A DNA stretch of 64,000 bases from an uncultured Eubacterium sp. (lineage in GTDB: Bacteria; Bacillota; Clostridia; Lachnospirales; Lachnospiraceae): NCBI GenBank assembly GCA_910589595.1, contig CAJUTM010000017.1, positions 1 to 64,000 on the forward strand, given 5' to 3'. Positions 14,753-24,166 of this stretch are shown piece after piece. Each line of letters begins with the position of its first letter. The first letter of the stretch is position 1. Made by a program: the position numbers and the translations under genes. The notes below the pieces were generated by a model. The model made no database searches. It was not told the DNA's origin and was given only the letters and a program-made list of their open reading frames with translations.

Positions 14753-15904
14753 TTAATGATTTACATAAGTAAAATGCATGGGGTCAAAACTTGAAGCCGA
14801 CCAGTCACCGCCCCAATAAAAACCATGCCTTTTCCATACAGCAACTACCTTTTTTGTCACCGCCAGCTTATCTTTGCCCGGTTTATACGGCCAACCGGTA
14901 TACGAGGCACCGTTATGTGTCCAGTTTAAATCAACAACACATCCATACGAATGATAGGACAGGCGATTGCTGTTACTTGCCATATAGCGGAAGCAGTATC
15001 CGGCCGTACAGGACGCATCTACCGGAAATTTGATTTTTACCAGTTCTTCAAATACTGCACAAATTTCCGCTGCCAGTTTTTTATGTACCGTTAAAACCAT
15101 CTTACTTTTCTTTTTCTTTACGGTATAAACAGGTACCTCAATTTGTGTCAGATAGGGCTGCATATCCGCCGCCGTGTCAGGTATCCCCTGTGGGAAAAGC
15201 CATGTCATCCGGTTGTTTAACGGTATTTTAACCGGTTCACCTGTTTCTGCCGCGTTATCCCCTGACTGCATCTGGTAGTAGCGTAAAACATGACTTGTAT
15301 AATATTGGTCGCCATATCTCCAAGGCCCGAGCTGCTCTGCCCTAATACCAGTATTTCTTATCCCCTTACTCTTTTGTCTGGCAAAGGCAAATGTATTTTT
15401 CTGCGTCCATTTCCCATCCTTTTTTACGGCATAATCAATATATGCCCCGCCAAAGTTATAACCCTGTAATGCCAGCCGGATATGTGCCATATCCGTTGGC
15501 GATTCACATCCGGCCTTTTTTATCATGGCAGTGAGGTACGCCACCCCCTGTTGAATGCTCTCATTCACCGACAGGGTATTTGGCAGTAAGCCCTTACTTT
15601 CGGAAGCCTGAAAAACATCCTGACCATTTCCTCCGGATTCCTGCTGCATAACCGCAAGAAATAATTCAATATAAGCTTCCATCTTATGTTTGGCCGCTTC
15701 TTTCAAAACCTGATTCCGATACGCCTCTACTTCTGGTGATAAAAGCAACGATAACGTTATACTTTCCGCATCACTGCCGTTCTCTTCTTCCTCTCCACCA
15801 CCTAGAATAACAGTAATAACACTTGTAATGGTTGCGGGAAGAATGACTACAACGGATAACAGAAGAACTGCCATAATTCCCACCAAAGGCAACATCTTTT
15901 TCAC
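14753..15904 (-). CDS. Bifunctional lysozyme (CwlT-like) and M15 carboxypeptidase
   Basis: A 383-residue membrane-anchored peptidoglycan hydrolase. The N-terminal membrane segment is followed by a CwlT-like lysozyme domain (about residues 55-205) with the catalytic Glu in AVMQQESGGNG (E89). The C-terminus is an M15/VanY-type D-Ala-D-Ala carboxypeptidase domain with SYHSYGCVVD and DPMHFTYV as metal ligands. Most Gram-positive transfer hydrolases pair lysozyme with NlpC/P60; here M15 replaces it. It acts as the VirB1-like enzyme that opens the wall. A GTG start follows VirB4 by 2 nt with GGGGG upstream. Confidence 0.88.
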   Translation of the reverse strand: MKKMLPLVGIMAVLLLSVVVILPATITSVITVILGGGEEEENGSDAESITLSLLLSPEVEAYRNQVLKEAAKHKMEAYIELFLAVMQQESGGNGQDVFQASESKGLLPNTLSVNESIQQGVAYLTAMIKKAGCESPTDMAHIRLALQGYNFGGAYIDYAVKKDGKWTQKNTFAFARQKSKGIRNTGIRAEQLGPWRYGDQYYTSHVLRYYQMQSGDNAAETGEPVKIPLNNRMTWLFPQGIPDTAADMQPYLTQIEVPVYTVKKKKSKMVLTVHKKLAAEICAVFEELVKIKFPVDASCTAGYCFRYMASNSNRLSYHSYGCVVDLNWTHNGASYTGWPYKPGKDKLAVTKKVVAVWKRHGFYWGGDWSASSFDPMHFTYVNH

Positions 15905-15906
15905 TG

Positions 15907-17814
15907 TTACATACCCCCTTGAAAAACAGCCTCCTCATCCGCAGGTAAATGTACTTTAAATTCGATATTCCGGTCGGAAGCAATCGAAAGAATATTTTCT
16001 CCGACATCTAATTTAGGAATCCTTGCAATCTGTGAGGGGGTTAATACACCGCCGAAAATATTCCCTAATAACCCTGTCACATTGCTGTCCTGATGGAAAA
16101 GAAATTTGTATTGTGTTAATTCAAATACTGTCTTCATTTTATCAACGGCAGCATCCATCGTTCCCTCCGGTACATAATCCCTGACCGACTGACTGGCAAG
16201 TCCAATTCCGCCAAAATATTTTCTCGCCTCCCGCAAATAAATTGTAATCAAATCCAACGCCTGCTGTTTTTTCGTGTTCACCCATCGATGGCTCTCATCA
16301 ATAAGAATCAGCGTGTGTATAATATCCCATGATTCCAGTGTTTTATCATACAAGCCTTTCATCATTAACTTGCCATTTGTGACACAATTATCCCAACAGA
16401 GGGATATCATGTTAAATATTTGTGCATCAAAAATTTCCGCTTTCATGTCTTTTAATGTTGATATATCAAAGGTAACAATCTGTTCATCCGAAATGTTATC
16501 TATCGTCGTATATCCGTTAAACAGATTTCCATAAGTATGTACAATGTTTTCCAAGACTTTTCTGATTTTATCCAGCCGGATTAAATTCGTTTTTACTAAT
16601 TCCAATTCCACGTCTTCATACTGTTCGGACTGTATTACTCTGATTTTTTCATCCAGAAATGCCAGCATATCATCAAAGATTGGATATTCTTTTGCCGGAC
16701 GTCCGGTAACCGGCCCGGTCATTTTCCCCTCTTTCATTTCAAAGCCAAATTTTTTATACAATTCCCGTAACAGCTCTTCAAATTCAATCACTTCCTCTGT
16801 GCTGCATACTCCGGAAACTAAAAACTTATAAATGGTACTGACTTTGGAAATATGTCTGGTAAATGAAACCACATCATCATCACCACCACGGAGAATTTCC
16901 AGAGGATTTAAGATGCCGTTCGTACCATCCAGTTTCAAAACTTTTCCTCCTAAGACATTGGTAAGCATGGTAAATTCTCCCGATATGTCAAATGTCCGTA
17001 CGAAATCTCCCACAATGCCGGTGTGCAGTAACACTTTTTTAAGCAATGTAGATTTACCACTCCCCATGGTTCCGCAGCATAAAAAGTTATAGTAAAGACG
17101 ACTGTTTGATTTCAGGAAAAGATTAAACAACACATCCCCTCCACATGGCGTTTTCCCCAAAAACAGGCCATTATCATCCGCAAGGTGAGAATAATGAAAC
17201 GGATTTCCGGCCGCAATCGCATTACCGGTAAGTGGTTGTCCATAAGTGAAAAATCTCTCCTGTTCCTGCCTGTGATATGGCTTACACATACTTGTCCATT
17301 CCGTCTTTGTCTCGTTTAAAAACATCGTTCCCAAATAGCCGTTACTTTCTAACTGTGCTTTGATGTTCTTTATCTTCTCCTCCAGATTTTCCCATGAAGA
17401 ATCCGAAATAAAGATACGCACATGGACTAATTTCACGACTTCACCTAACGTGTTTATTTCATCGTACAGAGTTTCCAGTTCCTGAAATCTCCTTTTCGCA
17501 TCATAACTTTCCTGATAATTTTTTGCTTCCTGATACCGGTATCCCTGTTCTTTCATGGACTTGTTAATATTCTTTTTTACGGTAATAATATCATCGGTAG
17601 CAATATCAACGAACGCCGCCGTATGATTAATATTACAGACATGCGCCAGCCAATAATCATCCAATGATTTAGGGTATTCAAAAATATGTAAACACGCTTC
17701 ATAACCGGCACCGGCAGATATATATTTGGCATCCATAAAAGTAATACCACCCTGTGGCTGTATCCGCTCCAGCAAAAAATGTTCAAACTTCCGTTCTTTC
17801 TTATCCCTGGCCAT
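15907..17814 (-). CDS. virB4: VirB4-like transfer ATPase
   Basis: A 635-residue cytoplasmic ATPase that powers the type IV secretion machine. Walker A is GTMGSGKST (about residues 248-256) and Walker B is LILIDESHRW. A C-terminal arm ends in DRNIEFKVHLPADEE. I start it at the ATG at 17812-17814 (GGAG 8 nt upstream). The usual VirB4 N-terminal domain is largely missing here and appears to be encoded by the separate upstream gene (17832-18380). Together the two equal a normal VirB4 of about 820 residues. Confidence 0.9.
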   Translation of the reverse strand: MARDKKERKFEHFLLERIQPQGGITFMDAKYISAGAGYEACLHIFEYPKSLDDYWLAHVCNINHTAAFVDIATDDIITVKKNINKSMKEQGYRYQEAKNYQESYDAKRRFQELETLYDEINTLGEVVKLVHVRIFISDSSWENLEEKIKNIKAQLESNGYLGTMFLNETKTEWTSMCKPYHRQEQERFFTYGQPLTGNAIAAGNPFHYSHLADDNGLFLGKTPCGGDVLFNLFLKSNSRLYYNFLCCGTMGSGKSTLLKKVLLHTGIVGDFVRTFDISGEFTMLTNVLGGKVLKLDGTNGILNPLEILRGGDDDVVSFTRHISKVSTIYKFLVSGVCSTEEVIEFEELLRELYKKFGFEMKEGKMTGPVTGRPAKEYPIFDDMLAFLDEKIRVIQSEQYEDVELELVKTNLIRLDKIRKVLENIVHTYGNLFNGYTTIDNISDEQIVTFDISTLKDMKAEIFDAQIFNMISLCWDNCVTNGKLMMKGLYDKTLESWDIIHTLILIDESHRWVNTKKQQALDLITIYLREARKYFGGIGLASQSVRDYVPEGTMDAAVDKMKTVFELTQYKFLFHQDSNVTGLLGNIFGGVLTPSQIARIPKLDVGENILSIASDRNIEFKVHLPADEEAVFQGGM

Positions 17815-17831
17815 GTTCGTAACTCCTTTCT

Positions 17832-18380
17832 CTAACTGCTGGTAAGAATACACTTATTCATAATCCGGAACAAAATTTCTCTCTTTTTATCGCTTGAAAT
17901 CTTATGAATCAGACCTCCACGCCCATTGCCTAATGTACTGAAAATTATCCGGATATTCTTTTCCATTTCCTCTTCTGTCTCCGCAAACAGCATATAATAA
18001 TATTCTCTTGTGGTATTGTGCTTCTCCAGCCAGATTAATTCATTCAATTTTTTTGTCAGATGTTCTTTAAATATTTCATTCTTTGTCTTCTTAATCTTGT
18101 ACTCAAGAAACCGTTTCTGACTTCCGTAATCACAAGGGAAATTAATGCATATAATCTTCAAGTCATCCGCATACAGGCGGTACAGTTTGGCAAATTTCAA
18201 ACAGTCAAACTCCACTTCGTCTTCCGATGAGTTAATTAAATCTTTTGACTGTATCTGCAAAAGCTCCATATAACTTCCATCATCCATTCGGTAATATCCT
18301 TTCTCCGAATGTTCACGGATTGGCACGATTTCCAAAATACTTTTTTTTACGGATGAAGATTTTTTCTTATTCTTATTCAT
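17832..18380 (-). CDS. VirB4 N-terminal-like protein (separate gene)
   Basis: A 182-residue protein matching the N-terminal part seen in Gram-positive VirB4/TraE proteins (IVPIREHSEKGYYRMDDGSY, then FDCLKFAKLYRLYADDLKI and YYYMLFAETEEEMEKNI). It has no P-loop. It lies 17 nt upstream of the VirB4 ATPase gene, so the ATPase may work as a two-chain complex. AGGAGG 9 nt before the ATG at 18378-18380 fixes the start. It overlaps the DUF5592 gene by 8 nt. Confidence 0.7.
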   Translation of the reverse strand: MNKNKKKSSSVKKSILEIVPIREHSEKGYYRMDDGSYMELLQIQSKDLINSSEDEVEFDCLKFAKLYRLYADDLKIICINFPCDYGSQKRFLEYKIKKTKNEIFKEHLTKKLNELIWLEKHNTTREYYYMLFAETEEEMEKNIRIIFSTLGNGRGGLIHKISSDKKREILFRIMNKCILTSS

Positions 18381-18708
18381 TAACATTCGCCTCCTCCCGT
18401 CGTTTTTTATCCTTATCTGTTGCTGCCGAAACATTTATCAGTGGATAATAAATGTTCCTGTCTTTACGCAGATATAGGAACAGACTCTCCCAATTTCTTC
18501 TTTTTTTATTCCACGAACTTTTCATGGTAAGGAAGATGGCACACAAACCGGAAAAAATATAAAACGGAACCCGCAGGATACTGTGTACCACGCTTCCAAA
18601 CAAAAATGTCACGGCGCCATAAGTCAATAAAAAGAAAAAATCAAATAAATAGATGCTTTTCCCTACTTTTGTTTCAGATTTAATGTCTTGGACAACAACA
18701 TGCTTCAT
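18373..18708 (-). CDS. DUF5592 (PrgI/VirB3-position) membrane protein
   Basis: A 111-residue membrane protein of the DUF5592 type: KSETKVGKSIYLFDFFFLLTYG, a second membrane segment (IPFYIFSGLC-like region) and the end WESLFLYLRKDRNIYYPL. It occupies the VirB3/PrgI place just before VirB4 in Gram-positive conjugation operons. The ATG overlaps the stop of the VirB6-like gene (TGATG), and GGGAGG is 8 nt upstream. Confidence 0.8.
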   Translation of the reverse strand: MKHVVVQDIKSETKVGKSIYLFDFFFLLTYGAVTFLFGSVVHSILRVPFYIFSGLCAIFLTMKSSWNKKRRNWESLFLYLRKDRNIYYPLINVSAATDKDKKRREEANVNE

Positions 18709-20666
18709 CAGCGTTTCCTCCCTGCATCGGTTTCAAAAATTTTTTTACTGTTCTGACTGTTACTTTCATCTTTCAATACAGCTCCCCGCTCAAACATTTT
18801 CCCTCCGGTATCAATCGGCCTGTTATTCTCGGGCGCAGAAATATGTGCCGCCTTATCAGAAGACAACTCTTTATCCATCTGCCTTAGGGAACTTTCGGTA
18901 TCAGACATATTGCCTTTATTTCTTTCCACTCCGTTTAATGCGTCATTACGGCTTTGATTATTGCCAATTTGCCCCGCAGGGTAATGGTCGTTCTTTTTAT
19001 CCTGTCCACCGGACAGGGCAGACTTGCCCGCTTTGGGATTTTCTTCATTATTGAAGTTCTCCGGCTTCCCATTTTTTCCCGATTGCATATTACCGTGATT
19101 TCCATCCGTAGTATCCCGTTTATCCTCATAACTGTTGTTATTGCTATTCGGACTATTGTTTTGACTTGATTGGTTTTGATTTGACTGGTTCGGCGAATGA
19201 CTATCCCCCTGCCCGCGCTCCGGCTGCCCGTTCTGTTGATTTAATATATTATCCTCACTGTTCGTTCCCGTTCCGCTCTCCATACCATCTGCTGACCCGT
19301 CACTGCGTCTGTTTTCAAACATTTCCTTTATTTTGCCGCCTGCCTTTGCAGTTGCTCCTACACCAAACTTTGCTGTCCCGACTGCCGTATGCACACCAAA
19401 TTTTGCAGCATTAGCCGCCATTCCGGCTGCTCCCGCTCCCATTTTACCCAAATAGAAAAACGACATCATTTTGTCCAGTAAACCACTTGCCCCCGCATCT
19501 GTTCCGGTAAGTTTTTGAATCAGATTTGGACCATCGATTACGGCAAACGCAATAAACACCAGAATAATCCCTTTTGCTATACCGGAAACATTCCATGATG
19601 ATATGTATTTGGTCGCAAACAGATAAAACTTAATCATCACGGTTGTCATCAACAGCAAGATGTAACTGTCTTTTAACGAGTCCAGTATTTTCAATACTTT
19701 CTGATTATTATTCAGGTTAGCGGAGTATAAATAGGCCAGCAGCTGGTGTATTACAATCTCATACAAAATCCGCACTACCTTATAGGACATAAACAAATAA
19801 ATGAATATCAGAGAAATTAATTCCATCCACATAACGCCATAATCCACGGTATAACGATAATAAAATTTATTTAACAGGTCAGTCCATGCGACACCATCGT
19901 ATAATTCATCCAGTTCATACGTTGTTTTATCTTTTTCATCATTCTCCTCAAGACCATTCTTCAGAATTTCCTCTGCATTTCCATCAAAGTCAGATGGGTC
20001 CATAATTTCCTGAATATCCATGTTTTTGAACTGGTTTTTTGTAAACTTCTCATATACCTTGTCTGCGTTTTTCTCTTTATTGAGATTTTCCAGACCGACC
20101 GTTTTATTCAGCCACCTCAAATCATGTATATTATTGCCAATGGTGTTATACACAACCGATGAACCCTGTCCCTCCAGTATTTCTTCCCTTACTTCCGTGC
20201 TGATAAATTTATTTAATGTACTGATTACATATGTGCCGGAGGACACAACCGTTACGGCGATTAGCAGATTAATTACAATCGTTGGTTTTTTTTCCCAACC
20301 GACGCAAAGCAGTATGCCAATCAGCAATAAAGATAAACAAACCAGTCCGATGAATACCATTTTCCACTTATTGATAAAACTGGTAACCGGCTCATATTTT
20401 GTAAAATCAATAAAACCAAAACAGGTATCATAAAGGGAAGAACTGACATCTGCCAACGCTGTAATTCCTTTTGTAATTCCCCATCCGATAAACCGGAATG
20501 CACTGTTTACAATTCCGTTTTTCACAAACAGCTCCGAATTTTGTGAAAGAATGCGGATAATATCCTTATCTTCCATTGCCATCACTCCGGTTTTATACAT
20601 ACCGACGGAAAGCAGCAATAACCCGAAAAAGATAACTAATTGCTTTTTTCCTATTCTTTTCAACAC
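18708..20666 (-). CDS. VirB6/TrbL-like channel protein
   Basis: A 652-residue polytopic membrane protein. A possible signal segment (about residues 9-28) is followed by several hydrophobic helices (about 105-165, 275-310 and 325-410). From about residue 445 a long Asn/Gln/Ser/Gly-rich, disordered cytoplasmic tail runs to the end. This is the layout of VirB6/TrbL proteins, the inner-membrane channel of type IV secretion. The start is a GTG overlapping the coupling-protein gene by 7 nt, in a 20-bp junction also found at 9176-9195. Confidence 0.8.
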   Translation of the reverse strand: MLKRIGKKQLVIFFGLLLLSVGMYKTGVMAMEDKDIIRILSQNSELFVKNGIVNSAFRFIGWGITKGITALADVSSSLYDTCFGFIDFTKYEPVTSFINKWKMVFIGLVCLSLLLIGILLCVGWEKKPTIVINLLIAVTVVSSGTYVISTLNKFISTEVREEILEGQGSSVVYNTIGNNIHDLRWLNKTVGLENLNKEKNADKVYEKFTKNQFKNMDIQEIMDPSDFDGNAEEILKNGLEENDEKDKTTYELDELYDGVAWTDLLNKFYYRYTVDYGVMWMELISLIFIYLFMSYKVVRILYEIVIHQLLAYLYSANLNNNQKVLKILDSLKDSYILLLMTTVMIKFYLFATKYISSWNVSGIAKGIILVFIAFAVIDGPNLIQKLTGTDAGASGLLDKMMSFFYLGKMGAGAAGMAANAAKFGVHTAVGTAKFGVGATAKAGGKIKEMFENRRSDGSADGMESGTGTNSEDNILNQQNGQPERGQGDSHSPNQSNQNQSSQNNSPNSNNNSYEDKRDTTDGNHGNMQSGKNGKPENFNNEENPKAGKSALSGGQDKKNDHYPAGQIGNNQSRNDALNGVERNKGNMSDTESSLRQMDKELSSDKAAHISAPENNRPIDTGGKMFERGAVLKDESNSQNSKKIFETDAGRKR

Positions 20667-22852
20667 ATGACATCTTCCTTTCCCATATGTAAGAGTTCAA
20701 TATATTTCCCCTTTGTCCTTTCATCCAGCTCTGCCTCCTCCAACAATTCAACAACTGTTTCCGTACGCATATTCCGCGTGACGGCAACGCCGAGAACTGC
20801 TGTCAACGCAGCAGTCAGACTTTCGCCGTTTTCCAAATCTCCCATTGTTGTCTCTTTTTCCTTTATGGCTTTCTTTTCTTTTTGCGCCGATACAAAATTA
20901 TAAAGGGCAAACGACAGCCGGTAATCCCAAACTCTTTCATGTATATTAATATGTGTCAAATCCTCATGATTCACATCCCGCATATCCACTTCATCCGGAT
21001 TTGGAAACGTATCTGTCAGGTATTCATGGCGAAACAGTAAACGTCTCCCATTTTCAACACTGTTAAAAATCGGATGAGGCTTGATAAGCCGTCCTTTCCG
21101 GTCTCTTCTTTTCATCACCCGTTTCACCACACACTCTCCCGGCCTTAACTCCTCCAGTTGATTCATATTCAGCAGCGGTTTTTCCAAAGGTGTTTCCATA
21201 ATGGTTTTATTGCCGGAAAGACGCTTTCCGTTTCTCTGCATATCAATAATGGTTTCATTTCCCAGATTTTTGGAAAATCTTTCCGTTGTCTCGTCATCGT
21301 CAGAAAGTATGTAGATGGTATTGCCACAGTTTCCGGCAATCGTCTTGGCATTCTCACCGTACAGCTTGTTCATTTGGGCATATGCCTGTATATATAAATC
21401 GAAAGAAATATTTCTTCCCAGACACACCGTAATGATTGTTTCCATAGCCTCAATAGCCGGCATATTTCCAAACTCATCCGCAATAATTTTTACCCTGTTT
21501 TTGCATTTACCGTTCTTCTCTCTGGTTGCCCGCCTTGCCAAAACAAAATACAGTTGCCGGATAAACACCGAACCTAAAAAATGCGCTGACTTATCATAAT
21601 CCGGCATTTCAATAAATACTGCTATCGGCTTGTCTCCAAATCCAATGTCCTCCAAATTCAAAGTGCTTTCCGATGTCATCTTGGCAAAATTTTCATAGGT
21701 AAATATAGTCAGCTTCATTAACATACTGGAATAGATACTCGCTTTTGTTCTAGTTCCCGCCACTTTGACACCAAAAAATTTGATTTTTGCCCTGTCAAGG
21801 GGTGGCCGTACCTCAAAAAACATATCCAAACCGGTAATATATGGATTATCGGGGTTTGTCTGGCTAACCAATTCGCCAAACAGATTGATAATGGAAAACA
21901 GGTTTATTCTCTGAAGATATTTTTTCTTCTTTTCTCCGGAAGCATTCTCTTCTCCTATCAGCAGAAATACATCTTCTATCACTGCAATCACTAATGATGC
22001 CAGAAGACAGGTCGGGGAATCCTGCCAGAAAGTATCTCCATTTGTTGGTTTATCCGGATTAAAAATGGAATAGCAAAAAGTCTGTACCAGCAATTCCGCA
22101 TTGGCATAATCCCCCTCTTCCCACAAAGCTATTATCTGACTCAACGGATTGAATCCCATGGAATGTTCCGGGTCCACTAATGAAAGCAGGTAAACATCAT
22201 AACCCCGCTTCTCTAACGTTTCTTTTGAGGTTTTATACAATTCCGTTTTGGGGTCCAGTACCACCATCGATGTTTTTTTCTCCGCTCTGGAATGGACATC
22301 AATAGATGGAATGACAAACATCTCCCCTTTTCCGGAACGGGTAATACCAATATAAAGATTATTTATGATGTCCGTATCAATATATAAGCTGTCCTTTATC
22401 CGCGAAATAATTGTACCGCCATATCCCGGGAATGTTTTTTCCCTGTCCGGTATTTTCGTATACTGCTGCTTAATTTCTGATGTCGTTGCCCATCTCGCAC
22501 TTCCTTTTTGATTTAAGTTAAATCCCTTGTCGGAAAAGGAAGCCCTCATCCGGTATGCCTGCCGGATATCAATAAAAATACAGAAACAAACACACACTAA
22601 AGACAAATAGCCATAAATTTCTCCATACTTATGTATTCTGTCCATATCCGGAATGCAATTTTGAATTCCGAGATAACGCTGCGGATGAGGCAGGTCTTCC
22701 ATCCGGCTGCCAATATTCAGTACAATATTAAAGAGGTAATTCACTATTAAAAACAAAAGAACATCTTCCAAAATCAAAAGAACCGCAAGCACTATCCCAT
22801 TTCCCAAAAACCGTTCCAGTTTCAGCTCCCTGTTACTATTCTTCTTTCTCAT
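20660..22852 (-). CDS. virD4: VirD4/TraG-type coupling protein
   Basis: A 730-residue membrane ATPase that brings the relaxosome to the channel. Two N-terminal membrane segments (about 17-45 and 81-97) precede Walker A GITRSGKGE (about 169-177). VVLDPKTELY and the Walker B region KIIADEFGNMPAI follow, then the conserved YIQAYAQMNKLYG. I start it at the ATG at 22850-22852 because GGGAG lies 6 nt upstream; a longer TTG-started frame overlaps the Maff2 gene. Its 3' end overlaps the VirB6-like gene. Confidence 0.93.
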   Translation of the reverse strand: MRKKNSNRELKLERFLGNGIVLAVLLILEDVLLFLIVNYLFNIVLNIGSRMEDLPHPQRYLGIQNCIPDMDRIHKYGEIYGYLSLVCVCFCIFIDIRQAYRMRASFSDKGFNLNQKGSARWATTSEIKQQYTKIPDREKTFPGYGGTIISRIKDSLYIDTDIINNLYIGITRSGKGEMFVIPSIDVHSRAEKKTSMVVLDPKTELYKTSKETLEKRGYDVYLLSLVDPEHSMGFNPLSQIIALWEEGDYANAELLVQTFCYSIFNPDKPTNGDTFWQDSPTCLLASLVIAVIEDVFLLIGEENASGEKKKKYLQRINLFSIINLFGELVSQTNPDNPYITGLDMFFEVRPPLDRAKIKFFGVKVAGTRTKASIYSSMLMKLTIFTYENFAKMTSESTLNLEDIGFGDKPIAVFIEMPDYDKSAHFLGSVFIRQLYFVLARRATREKNGKCKNRVKIIADEFGNMPAIEAMETIITVCLGRNISFDLYIQAYAQMNKLYGENAKTIAGNCGNTIYILSDDDETTERFSKNLGNETIIDMQRNGKRLSGNKTIMETPLEKPLLNMNQLEELRPGECVVKRVMKRRDRKGRLIKPHPIFNSVENGRRLLFRHEYLTDTFPNPDEVDMRDVNHEDLTHINIHERVWDYRLSFALYNFVSAQKEKKAIKEKETTMGDLENGESLTAALTAVLGVAVTRNMRTETVVELLEEAELDERTKGKYIELLHMGKEDVMC

Positions 22853-22866
22853 AATCTGCTCCCATA

Positions 22867-22889
22867 CAGCAGGGGGAAGCCCCCCGCTG
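22867..22889 (-). promoter_or_regulatory. Intercistronic hairpin between Maff2 and VirD4
   Basis: A GC-rich near-perfect inverted repeat (CAGC/GCTG outer, GGGGG/CCCCC inner) sits in the 49-nt gap just before the VirD4 ribosome binding site, with no T tract. It could stabilise the Maff2 message or dampen VirD4 expression, as is common between abundant pilin and low-abundance machine genes. Confidence 0.6.
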
Positions 22890-22901
22890 CCATTTCCGTT
22901 T

Positions 22902-23129
22902 TTAGAAACTCCAGTTATTAGCAAGCCACTTTCCAATCGTTACGCATCCGGCAACAAGTATTGTTCCAACGATACCCCAGCCGCCATAACTCTTTGCTTT
23001 CTCATGTGCTTTTTCACTTGGAAGTGCAAACATAATGCCAACGATAAGCGCCACCACTACTGCCAGCACATAAGAATACGGTGCTACCGTATCACAAAAA
23101 TCAACAATGTTCTTTGCTATTTTATCCAT
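22902..23129 (-). CDS. Maff2 family membrane peptide (VirB2-like)
   Basis: A 75-residue small membrane protein with two hydrophobic segments (about 16-36 and 48-66) separated by a basic loop (PSEKAHEKAKSYG), the Maff2 layout. These peptides sit upstream of VirD4 in clostridial conjugative elements and are the best candidates for a VirB2-like channel or pilin subunit. AAGGAGG lies 9 nt before the ATG. It starts 2 nt after the surface-protein gene. Confidence 0.88.
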   Translation of the reverse strand: MDKIAKNIVDFCDTVAPYSYVLAVVVALIVGIMFALPSEKAHEKAKSYGGWGIVGTILVAGCVTIGKWLANNWSF

Positions 23130-23131
23130 CG

Positions 23132-24166
23132 CTATTTTCCTCCTTTCTTTGTCTTTCTAAGTATCAGAAAAAGAATACTGACTATCGTTGCCAATACCAG
23201 CACAACGGAAACAGTAAGAACTGCTACCGGTATTGCTTTCGTATCCGTTTCTTTCCTTATATAGTCTGCTTTTGCCTTTACTGCATAAGAGTTTTCTCCT
23301 GTCTCCGTCTCCTTTACCCCCTGATAGGTGCAGACATAAACCGTATTCTTTTTTTCTTTATGAATGATTTCGCCAGTATAAGAGACCCGGTACTGCGGAA
23401 CTTTTTTTCTTACCATGGCACGCGCACGCCGCCTCTGTGTTCCGTTCTGTACAAACGCTTTTCCGTTCCACGACACGCTTCTTACTTTATACTTGTCCGG
23501 ATTACCGCCGACACTCTGAATCAATGCCTTGTCAAATCCTTTCAAAGGACTCTTTTCATTTTTACGGACAATTATCCCCTGCCAGATGAAAGAATCAGCA
23601 TCATATCCGGTAAACAAAATGTCTATGTAAGAATTTACCCATACAGCCGCTGTCTTTCGTGTTGCCTTTTTCCGGCAGGCAACGGTTACTTTTTTTCCCG
23701 TTTTCTTATCTGTCACGGTTACATTTTTTACCTCTGATGCCTGTGCAGCGTCCGCAAAAGAACCATATTGGGAAGTTGCAAAAACATCCTGTTTCCAAAC
23801 GTTCCTCTTTTTTTTCTTTTTTCTGACTGTTTTCAGAAGATAAGTAACACCGTTTTTTTGTATCTGCTTCTCCGGCTGATAGGCTGCGGTTTCCTCAACC
23901 GCCCTGCTTTTCTGTATCAGCGTGACCTTTTCCTTTTCTTTTACAGGATTTTTTTCCAACACCTCATAAGACACATTTTTTAATTCATAAATTTCTCCAT
24001 CCTGTTTTATTTCATTGGCAAATGTCTTTTTTTCCGTTACATCCGTCGTTATATATTGCTTTTCCTGCCGTATCTGTTCCGGTACCGCCGCCCGGATGCG
24101 GGAACCGGGAAGCAGCAGGACAGCCAACAAAAGGAATAAAATCTGCCTTTTACTTCTTTTTTCCAT
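23132..24166 (-). CDS. Secreted, membrane-anchored surface protein of the transfer operon
   Basis: A 344-residue protein. An N-terminal signal peptide (about residues 8-27) and a basic extracellular region rich in Lys precede a C-terminal membrane segment (about 308-330) with a basic tail (RKTKKGGK). No sortase signal or recognised domain is present. I start it at the ATG at 24164-24166, 7 nt after AAGGA; this overlaps the adhesin stop by 17 nt. It may act at the cell surface with the adhesin, but its function is unknown. Confidence 0.65.
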   Translation of the reverse strand: MEKRSKRQILFLLLAVLLLPGSRIRAAVPEQIRQEKQYITTDVTEKKTFANEIKQDGEIYELKNVSYEVLEKNPVKEKEKVTLIQKSRAVEETAAYQPEKQIQKNGVTYLLKTVRKKKKKRNVWKQDVFATSQYGSFADAAQASEVKNVTVTDKKTGKKVTVACRKKATRKTAAVWVNSYIDILFTGYDADSFIWQGIIVRKNEKSPLKGFDKALIQSVGGNPDKYKVRSVSWNGKAFVQNGTQRRRARAMVRKKVPQYRVSYTGEIIHKEKKNTVYVCTYQGVKETETGENSYAVKAKADYIRKETDTKAIPVAVLTVSVVLVLATIVSILFLILRKTKKGGK

